From Xiphydria camelus (Eukaryota > Arthropoda > Insecta > Hymenoptera > Xiphydriidae), in contig OY783198.1 of assembly GCA_963678675.1 (NCBI GenBank), positions 4,097,001 to 4,161,000 on the forward strand: a DNA stretch of 64,000 nucleotides, read 5' to 3'. A program made the position numbers and the translations under genes. This document shows positions 26,101 through 37,400 of this stretch, one piece after another. The notes beneath the pieces are model-generated. The model was not told where the DNA came from. It saw nothing but the letters and a program-made list of their open reading frames with translations, and ran no database searches. Each line of letters opens with the position of its first letter. The first letter of the stretch is position 1.

Positions 26101-28375
26101 GTATATGCCTTAAGATTTTGCCAAAAATGCAAATCTCTGGAATCGATCGCTGATCCACCCTATTCCATGTATTTTTTCACGCTGATTACGAAAATCATGG
26201 TCATTAGGTCGATATCGCAAAGGAAATATAAGTTATCAGCGATTTTGTGTAGAAAAAAATTATGTTTTCACGAGAAATCATCGATATCTCGGCCTTCCTT
26301 TGAAATTTCATTAATATAATAGCGATTTTCGGAATCAGCGTCAAAAAATACATCGGATAGGGTGGTCGAGACTTCAATTCCGAAGATTAAAATTTTTTCG
26401 AAAAATTTGACATTTTGCTTAAAATGCAAATCTCTGGAATCGATCACCGATCCACCCTATTCCATGTATTTTTTCATATACGTATGTAGGGAAAAAACTG
26501 TGCAAACTAAATCACCTATTTTGAATATTTTTAAGGGGGATTTATTGAAAAAAATAATAGGTAATCAGTGTGACGATCGCGAATTCAAATATTCGGTCAA
26601 AAGAATACTCTGTAGAGAATACATATTTACATAATTTGTGTTACGGTATTCTAACCCATCAAAAATCGCTTCTTACCTATAATTTCTCGGCTCTCCGCGT
26701 GCACGGCTTTAATTAATTCCTTCGGTCGAAGGACGACGCCGGCATGCAGGCGGCACAGCTGACGCGCCGCATTTACCTGCATTGCGCGGGCGAGCGAGCA
26801 CGCAGAGCGCCGTGGTCAGGATTCCGGGCGGTAGACTTTTCCGCTTCCTGCCGACCGCCGGAAGCGTCCGCCCGGCAGGAAACATCGAGCATCGCGCCTC
26901 AATATTAGTATTAACGAGGAGCCGTCGCGCGGGAACGAGAAGAGAAATAATTATCAGCCGCGCGTCGATTCCCTTCCGGAAGTCCGAGCGCCCGTGGAAT
27001 GAATAAATCCGAAAGAGATTCGCCTCGCTTCTCGGTCGTGATACCACGCAAAATTCGGAATTCTCGCGGGAAGGAAAAACAAATAACCTCGCACTTATCC
27101 TTATCGCTTGCGTCGATCTGAAATTCGCAGCGCGAAGCAGGAGAATGTTAATCTAATCGCGCGAATTGCGCGTTGCGACACATGCGGCATTCCGTGCAGT
27201 ACGTGTGCGCGCGCGCGGGTCGAGGCTAGCGAGATTTTTAACTCGCGTGGAAAAGCGATCGGTTTCGAAGGATGAAGGAAAATCGCTCTCCGCCCGATAA
27301 CAATTGTAACTGTATACCTATACACGAATATAAATAATATCGCGGGAAGAAAGGAACGAGAAAAGAAAGTATTATCCTCCGCACCCCGGGTCTCGTTTCT
27401 TTCCGAAACTCTACTCAGCGTCCTTTCGATCTCTTCCCGCGGCGATAAATCATCGAGCGATCTTCGCAATTCTCCGACGATACGAACGAAGTCTCGCTTC
27501 GCTCCGCGAGAGTTCTGTAGCTCTGCCTATCGGTCCGCTCCATCTGAAGCTCGTGCTCCGACGATATTAGCACGTTACCACGCACGTCACGAGGAAGCAA
27601 TTGCAAAAACGCGAGCAAAATGCACGAGCTACATTTATTTAAAGTTCTGAGGAATGTACGTATATCAATGTAGAAAAAAACCTTTTTCTTCCCACTCTTT
27701 ATCTTATCGATTATTTTGTGCGTTAATTTAATTAGTCTTATTCGTTTTAATGTACACCGAGACTAAAATGCGCTTGATCGAAATAAACGTGCTTTTGGAT
27801 AGTCCTGAGAGCACATTTATTCGATTCAAATGAATATCGATTCGATCGAAATAATGTTCAATTAAATCGATAATATTTATATTCGTCCAATCGATATTCG
27901 TTTTAATCGAATAAATGTGCTCTTAGGACTATTCAGAAATACGTTTATTTCGATCAAGTAAATTTTTTTCTCAGTGTACCTAGTCCCTCAGAACGTGATA
28001 GAAGCTGTCCCTCTCTCTCGCATTTCTCTTATCTTGCTCGACTATAGCGCACGTACAGGTCAAGACGGTTCAGAGGCACAGGACCTCTCCTATACACAGT
28101 ACCGCGGCATACGCTGTCAGCCGGCTGCCAGAGCAGGCAGACAGATCGATTTCTCCGGCGCCCCGTTGCCGTTTGTTTGCTCGCTTTACGTGGCGATCCT
28201 AGAGCTCAACCGAGCGTCGCTTCTCTCCGCCTTGATTTTTCCCGGTCGGGATATGCCCGCTAAATTGCGCCGCCCTGAAAGAGTGGATCCACGTAAGTCG
28301 CGCGACCCTTCCTCCCTCCTTTCCCTCTTCGATTTCCATCCTCGTCAACCTCCTCTTTTTCCTTGTTCCGAGACG

Positions 28376-28452
<77 letters not shown>

Positions 28453-31400
28453 CTCCAGTCGGGCGTTTTTTCCGGAGTCAACACTCTCGCGCACGGCCAC
28501 GTCTCGAGGTGGAGAGCATCGCGCAACCGACCGCATTTGGCACGTGTCCGACAATGGACTGCTTTCCTCTCTCGTCTGAGGAGGCTCTCGTGGAGTGCCA
28601 GCACTCAATGCATAGGGGTATATCGCGCGTCGACTCCACTCGTGCCACAGGCGAATAGAACGTGTACCGGCGGTCCCAGGGACACGTTCACGCCGACGGT
28701 CGAGAATCGCCAAGCGCTCGGCGATTTTCGACCGACCCGGCGAGTGGTATTTTATCAGGTATCCATTGTACGAAGGTGCCAGCCAGACAATGGGCGACCA
28801 GCACCCGAAAGTACAGCTAGGAACGGAAACGCGACGCTTTGCTCGCCTCGTACGAGGTTTTGGCAGGTCGGAGAGACGGAGAAAGAGAGGGAGAAGACTC
28901 AGGACCCGGAGTGGAAATCTACCCGTTGTGCCAATAAAACGAACGTATAAAATTGGTACGGTCCGGATGCATTGAACGCGCGACTGTATGTCGGGGTTGT
29001 TTACTCGTGGGACGGTCGATGTTGGCTGTTAAGCGGGGACTTTGATTTTACGACGCCGGGTCGACGAGAAATCCTCGAATGTGCCAAATGAATTAGTTGG
29101 AAGCGATTCGTCAAATTGGTGGCTTCGACGAACCTCGGTCACCCTCTGGGAGCAGGTTGTATCGCCGTGCACTCATTGGATCAGGCTCGAGTGCACCCGA
29201 ACTACATGGCAATTGCAATCGCCGCACCGGACCGTCAACTTTGCTCAATTAAGGAGATGAAGTTACGGGCCGTGATGGGAATCCTCGGTGCTTCGTAATT
29301 TGTCCGATGAACTTTTCGACAGTTGCGCAAATATGCGATTAAAATTACGGCCACGAGACTAACGGCGTACCGTAAATACGACTTCCTCAGTAGCTGCCCG
29401 CTGCTTGAGATCAGTCGATGTCGTTCGTAGCGGGCAATCTTTGTTTATGAATATCTGATCAACTTGGAATGACAGGGCTCCCATTTGGTCATTTTTTTAA
29501 TGATTGGTTATTTTTTTCAATTAAATCAGAGTTGACAGTCATTTATATTTTTGAAAGCTATTGGAATGAATATCGATTGGCCGTATATATAAATATAATT
29601 TAATTGAATATTATTTAGATCAAATCGATATACATTCGAATCGAATAAATGTGCTCTCAGGACTATTCAAAAATACGTTTATGTCAACAAAGCACATTTT
29701 TTTCTCCATTTTCGGTTACAAATCTCAACCATTTTCGTTCAATATTATTTCCCCAAAAACCTTACCGAATTTATTGCAAACACCATTAGGCCGCTTTTTC
29801 TTATCCCTTCGTAATGCTCAAATGAGGAAAGATCAGTCATTTTTCTCATACAGATTTGAACCCACTATTTTTGAACACCCGACTGGATGGGAGCTCTGGA
29901 ATTCAATCTGTCGTTTTTTTCTCTCCAAGAACGCATCGTATTTCCAAGGCGAGAGCACTCCGATCTATTCGAAAATGCACTCGGACATTTCAAGCGGTTC
30001 AACGCAATTTCTCGACTCGAACAGTATGCATAACCGTCGTATATAAGCGCGGGTATCCCGGCAGTTATTGCTCCAAATACTCGGAATCGTTCGACCCGAG
30101 AATTAATCGTCGAGCGGTGAAAGCCAACCGCCCCTCGGAGCATTGAGCCATCAACCGTCGTGATCCTCCTCGAGCGGGAGATTAATAAGTCGAAAAAAGC
30201 CGATATCCTTTTCCGCATAGTCGCGACCAATACGCTATGGTATTTCGCCGAAGGGAATCCGCAAGCGACGCGGGGGTGGCCGTTCTCTCGCGGTGGGTTG
30301 CCACTGGCAACCCGTACCGCTGAAACGTCTATCACTCGAGCCGAGTCGCTTAAACTTTGTGACAGCGATTTGGAACCGTCGATGCTCGATTGGTTCGCCG
30401 ATGAAATAATTCGCGCGCGATGAGCTCGCTCGAACGATTCCGCTGCGGCGTCTGGCGACACTGCGATCCGGAAATTGCGACGTCGCCGGGGAGGGAGAGA
30501 ATGTTTTCATTTACTGCAAAATCTCCGCAAAAACGCGGGACGAAAGAAAGGGAATACGATCAATTGGTGCCCCGAAAAAGAGACCCCCGGAAGAACCACG
30601 ATCGTCGCGTGCGCGCGTTCGAGATGCTTAGGAGAGAAAATGAATTAGTCACCCCTTCTCCTTTTTATCAACGACCCGCCGTGCACTTAGTAACACTTCG
30701 AGGAACACTCGACTGCGCAGCCCGACCCGCGTCCGAATGCACGGTATCGATGCGTAAACGAGGGTACGTCAAGGTGCACGCGAAGGACTCTAATGCTTTC
30801 GCTCGTCTTCATCTACATTTTCGGATGAATCAGCATTCAAAGCCGTCCGACCGAGTCTTTCGTCTGCCGATGCATTTACATGGATGTGTCATTATACAGC
30901 GACTATATATTTCAACATATATGTACCGCGATGACTGTGTGCGCTATTCTCGATAATGTACGCGCGCTTCTCTCCCTCTTTCACTCTTTGCCTCTCTCCG
31001 ACTAGATTTTTCTCTCGCGTACCGCCGGCTTATCCTCCACGAGACAATTACTCGAATAAAGATTTTCTCTCCCGAGCGTGGGCTCTTTTATTCATCCGTA
31101 TTTTTTATCTTCTCTCGCAGCCCACGTGGACAACGAGGTTTACCTGGGCAGGGCGTTAGAGAGGCTGGGAGATGCGGCGCTGAAGGAGCTGGAACCCGAC
31201 ATCGGCGCGGCCTTCCTCAAGTTCGCAGTGGTCACCAAAGAACTGAGCGCCCTCATGAAGACTCTGGTTAGTGATCTTCCTCGTCGAATTGTAGTGCGAT
31301 CACGCCCGGGCGCCACGTCGCGTAATATTTGAATGTGTAAACGACGCACCCTGCTCCAACCCTTACTCGAGTCTCGCACTCTCGTCGGGGCGTCGACCTC

Positions 31401-34400
31401 TCTGTCAAATTTAGCATCTCATCCCGTGCTTCCACGTGCCACTGTTGCAAAATTGGGCCAAAATGCACACCGGGACGATCGCATTATACCGACGATGCGA
31501 TTCTTCTGACCGAGGGCGGCTTTCGCCGCTCTCTCACGTGCCAGCAGCGTTGACTGGAGTCGAGGATCGACTTCCCCCGTGATGGATAGCCGAGTGCTAT
31601 TATATCAGAGAGAGAGAGAGAGAGAGGGGCGAGAGAAAGTGCCAGACTCTTTTCGTACTGATTGCCGAAGGCCCTTATCCGGACTCTCTGCCTCGCGAGT
31701 ATTGATTCTAGCTCGAGCACCGGAGATGGCAACAAGCCTTCCATCAAATCGAATTTTCTTACATCCGCGGGCTCGCGGTCCTCGAGGTGGATTTCGTCTC
31801 CGTCGAGAATTTCCACTCCGAGAGCTAAAATTCGTCTCGCTATTCGGGTCCCGTTACGCCCTTCTTCCCAGCCGAAGGCGCACGAACCCGAGCCTCCGAA
31901 ATCCTTGGCCCGATTTCCCGTAACACGTGGCCGCACCTCGCGGGAACGTCCTGCACATTCGTCCCGCTTTCCCAGGAAGATAGTCGGGCGAGCCGCCGGG
32001 GAGCAAAATCGATCGACCTCCCCAGGAATTGCATTAAGAATCTCCGGAAAGCGACAATTGGAGGCGTTTCCGTCGACGCGCGCGAAACGAATTAGGTGGA
32101 GAATGCATAAACGTGGAACATTTCTCCTTGCTTTCCATTGCTCGTCGCTTTCGATTTTTCTGCTATTCAGCATTGCTCTCAACCTTGAGGATTTATATTC
32201 ATCTTTGTTTATGTTACGAACGCGCTTTCTTGTAAAATGAAAAATACGTGGGATACATTTCATCCCGCTGATAGCGCAACAGTGGCTTCTTTCAACGGAG
32301 GAGTTCAAAGGTGTTTACTTTATCGGAACGCGCAGATAGAGTACGATAAATATCATTAATCTCATCGAGGAATTTTCCGAGCAAAAATTTTATAGCGATA
32401 ATATTACAGAGAAAGGCATATTTCTTTTGGATGAGAATGAATACAATGGAACTAAACTGCAACGCGATATCGACGCCCCGTGCGTACGCGATACGTTCGC
32501 TTTGATCTCACGTTTCACGGAATAATTCCGACTAACATGATAAAGAGAGGGTTCACGCTCCAGAGGATCGAAAAGGGAGAGGGCTGCGTCCCATTGAATA
32601 GGCCTGCCGCATGCAGCCTGGCGAAATGCTAGCACAAAACATCGTGACTCATCGTGGACGTAAGAAAGTGGGAAGTGGGATGAGCTGCTGCCCCTATGCA
32701 CCATAAACAATATATATACCCCGTAAGATAGAGACTCGGCCGTGAGTCATCTTCTCGTTCTCGGCAGTTTTATTCGTTACCATGGAATTCCCATAAATCA
32801 CGCACGCATAAATATCCGTGCGTGCAGGAGCGGCGAGCGTGCGTTCCTATCTGACTTCATCTCCGCATAATCCCTCCTCCGTTATTGTAATAAGTGAAAT
32901 TCTAGAGAAACTTCTCTAACGAAATCATCTTCATCGTCACTCTTACGATATGTTCGAGCGTTCCGTCTTCGAGTCCGCAGCATTTTTGCGATGTCATTTC
33001 GGCATCTCGCATTTTTGCACGCAGATGCAGAACATCAACAACATCGTGATGTTCCCGCTGGACTCGGTCCTGAAGGGGGACCTGAGAGGCGTGAAGGGCG
33101 ATCTGAAAAGGCCCTTCGAAAAGGCCTGGAAGGATTACGAGGCCAAGTACGCGAAGATCGAGAAGGAGAAGAAGCAGCACGCGAAAGAGGCTGGCCTCAT
33201 TCGAACGGAAGTGACTCCGGCGGAAATTGCTGATGAGATGGAAAAGGAGAGGAGATTGTTTCAATTGCAAATGTGCGAGGTAGGCAAGCGGGGAGAGTCG
33301 CAAAGCGCTGCTGCATCTGGAGCAATTTCTGATGCTTCCGCCTTTTATCCCGAAGGAAATTTCATTCGGCGGCTAAATTGTCACGTTTGCTTTTGCAGTA
33401 TCTCATTAAAGTTAACGAAATCAAGACGAAGAAGGGTATCGAGCTTTTGCAGCATCTAGTTGAATATTATCACGCTCAAACGAAGTGAGTGACTCGCCGA
33501 TATATCGAATGTCTGTTGATATCTCTCGGAAAGGAGAAATTGCGAATCTTTGCACTTTCAGTTACTTTCAAGACGGCCTGAAAACTATAGAACATTTCGG
33601 ATCGTACGTCGCAGATCTGAGTATAAAGCTGCAGAAAATTAGACAGACGCAAGACGAGGAGAGGAGACGTCTGACGGAATTGAGGAGTTTACTGAGGAGT
33701 TCTGGTTGCGACAAAGAAGTGAGAGCGCTATCCATGGCTATTTGTAATTACGATGATCTAAATCGCGCCACTCTGACTTTATGATCTCTCGTCCATTTAA
33801 TTCGCAGCTGAACGCAAACGCTAGCGCCGGCTACTCTCTGCATCAACTTCAAGGAGACAAGCAACACGGCGTTACCCGATCGGGCCACCTCTTGAAGAAG
33901 AGCGAGGGCAAGATGAGGAGAGTCTGGCAGAAGCGAAGGTGCGCCGTGCAAGCCGAAGGTTACCTAGATATCTGCCACGCGGACGAAAACAAGCCACCTA
34001 CCCGAGTAAATCTATTGACATGCCAGATTAAGCTGGTGCCCGATGACAAGAGGGGTTTCGATCTTATAAGTTGTAAGCATTCGCATGTGGAATTGTTGCC
34101 CTTGCTTTACACCCTCGCGCGACGGTCGAATTTATAAGATCTCAATCGCTACAGATAACCGAACGTACCACTTCCAAGCGGAAGACGAAACGGATCAACG
34201 GGCATGGATGTCCGTTTTAGTGAATTGCAAGGAGCGCGCCTTACTGAGGGCGTTCGACGCTAGCGGCAAGGCGGAAGCTGGCCAGGGTAATCCAAGCTTA
34301 GTGGAGCTACAGCAGGCCGTTATACGATGCGTCATGCGGCTACCTGGTAACGACCAATGCTGCGATTGCTCTTCGCAGAATGGTAAGCCGAACGCTTCGA

Positions 34401-37400
34401 TGAACATTCGATCGTCGTTGATGTCGATGACGAGTTATCCGTTCGATTTCCCTTTCTAGACGCTACCTGGTTATCCACGAACTTTGGAATAATAGTGTGC
34501 ATAGAATGCAGCGGAATACACAGGGATCTCGGTGTGCATATATCGAGAATACAGTCGCTCACTCTCGACAATGTAGGCACCGCGCAGTTATTACTCGCGC
34601 GCTACATGACCAATCAGGCGTTCAATGAAGTTATGGAAGCGACGTTACATCACAATCTGAAGCCGTCGCCCACTTCGACAATGTGAGGAGACTGGATATT
34701 AGTTGCTTATCGTTATTATTGCGTCAATTATATCTCATCGCGGAATCTCTAACCATTGTTTCAGGGAGGAGAGGTACGAATTTATAAGGGCTAAATACGT
34801 GGACAAGAGGTACGTCATGAATACGTGCGCCGACGAGCGCGATCTCCTCTCCGATTTAGAACACGCTGTAAATAATCGTGACCTGCAACAGCTGCTGCAA
34901 GTTTATGCCGAAAACGTCGATCTCGCAGCACCTTTGCCCACATCGGTAAGATCCAGCGGAGCGAGGCCACTTTCGATGGAACGCCGGTTAATGTTCGGGA
35001 AAAATGAACAAACGATTTGCAAACTCGTTTCGCAATTCCAGGATATAGGTGAAACGGCACTACACTTGGCAATTTTACGCGAAATGGGCAACAGTTTGCA
35101 TCTCGTAGATTTCATAGTACAAAATATGCCGACTGGTGCAATCGACCGAACGACCATCGACGGAGAATCGGCCTTGCACCTGTCGGCGAGACACGACAGA
35201 GCGGAAGCAATGAAATTGCTTCTGAGAGCCGGGGCAGATCCGATGCTCAGGAATAAGCAGGACAAGACACCGCTGGATATAGCGCAGGAAATGGGCCACC
35301 ATACGTGCAAAGAATTGGTTAGAACTTTCGCGATAAACGTTACCCTCTTTTTCCACATCAACTCAACCGCGTTTGAACGTAGATCGCACATCGCAGATTT
35401 CTGATTTTCAGCTCAGCCATGCTTTGCAACGACAGAAGACACTATTCGACAACGTCAACATCGATTGGAATCTCTCTCACGACGAAGGCTCTACCGACTT
35501 TTCGGACGACGAAACGATAATTGAGGACAGGGTGAGTATTTGCGCGCGTCGTCGTATCGCATCTTTATTCGCCGTTTTCGCAGTCAAATCGACTAACTGT
35601 TCGGCATCGCACAGAATGGCTGTCTGACGCCCGAGAAGAAATCACGCAGCAGACCTCCCTCGTACGCCGGAGGCGGAGGGACAGGACCGGGAGACTCTCC
35701 GATAACATTACGAAGCAGAAGCAGCACTTGCGATAGTTTACAAAGCGGTTCCTCTCCCGGCTCCTCGTCGAACAGACAACAGATGCCACCGCCACCTCCG
35801 CCTCAAATTAGAAAACCAGTTGCCGGTAGGTTTTCCGTAGGAAATTGTTTTCTCCTGTATATATTGTTGGTTCGCAATATAATTCAACTATCCCTTCTTT
35901 CCCTGCCAGTTCCAACGCCAATGGTGCCGGATATCTCGGTGAATATTCACGGCTCCCTGAAGAAGCGAGTCGCGCCGCCGCCACCGCCGGGCAGCGTGAC
36001 CGGTAGCATCCAGGCAGCGCATTACGGCACGCTACCATCCTCGGTGTCCCTGGCAACCACATCACACAGTCGAACGACGAGTGAGCCGATTTTGGCTGGA
36101 CACACTTTGCATACTCTGCCGCACACACTGAACGCTCTGAATAGTCAACACCACAAGAGATCCCCCAGCGGAGATTCAGGGTCGGGACACGGTAAGTCGT
36201 ATTCAAAGCTAGACGCGATTTAGTCACGATTCAACTTTAATCGGACATTGAAATCTCGATCCTGACGGAATTGAATTAGATCCGATTGAATTAGAGCTCC
36301 AAGCCGGCTCTGATCAATACCTCTTCGTTTTGTCGTTTCTATTAGGTATGGATAAGACGAATAATTCAACGCTACAGAGGCCGCGAAACCCGCCACCCCC
36401 GGCACCTTCTGGTGTCAGCACAAGACTGAGCAACGGCCGGAGTAGTGAATCCTTGAGTTCCATGTGTTCGGATCACGGGTTGAGTAATCCCGTGCCACCT
36501 CCTCGAAAGGTAAGTTCGTTAGTTGCTCTAGAAATAGAATATATCTGGTTATATTGGGATTAGAGTGTGGGGAATAATCAACAAATATATCGAAGCGCCA
36601 GATGTGTGATAGCGGGATGTGATAGTGGTGTTATTTACTCACTTTCTCCACGATCCGAAAGCAATCAGCGATCAAATGGAAGTGACGATTGAATGTTCCC
36701 GTTGTGTCGGGAAGAGCGAACCAAATTTAAGTGTCGATTGTACGTGTGAAAGTGGTATCCTTACGTTGCATTTATCGTGGCAAAGTATATGGGTATAGAA
36801 TTCATTACACCTTTGGATCGGTTTTCTTAGCCTTTCTCATACTAACAGTAGCTCCATCGAATATATTTTGTGTTTGCTATATAGCATTTTGTATTTGTTT
36901 CGATTATTTCTATCTTAATAAATCCCATTAATACACGGAGTTTGGACATATCGAGCTTTTCATACTAATCGCACATTCCGCCCATTCGCCGTCTTACATT
37001 CACGTATCATAATTTACGATTTTCGGAAACTTGAGTATCACAGTATCACCATTGAGACTACTAAACGATTTCATTATTATGAGGGAGTATTTCGAATTCA
37101 TTATCTTTCCCAGCAAACATGTAATGTAGATGTTTAATGCATTATTCGAATCGCTTTTAGAAATCTTCCAACGCAATTTAGCAATACCTTTGGTACGTGA
37201 TTATACAGTTTAGCTACGAGCTACTAATTTTAAACGAAGCACAGTACGTGAAATTGTGAGCGTCGATAATTTTTTATTGACTAAATGACACTTGTATTTG
37301 AAGACATACATAGCAATACGTCACGGAAATTATAGAGTCGGGAATGAGTACGAGATATCTAGAGATTGCATGTCCTTGAAAGTCATGATGGTTTATGGTT

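Larger units (their letters stand above)
25050..31120 (+). other. ASAP intron 2, 6.1 kb
   Basis: Non-coding apart from ASAP splice sites. It contains the alternating repeat cluster (25.64-26.48 kb), two related palindromic MITEs (27.75 and 29.54 kb) and a CT microsatellite (28.38 kb). Short open frames at 28363-28950 and 29116-29298 match nothing I recognise. Confidence 0.75.

Noticed and set aside
31484..32308. 274-codon minus-strand open frame in ASAP intron 3
   Set aside because: The opposite strand is also open for nearly 200 codons, no domain is recognisable, and both arise in CpG-rich DNA beside a GA run. I treat them as compositional.
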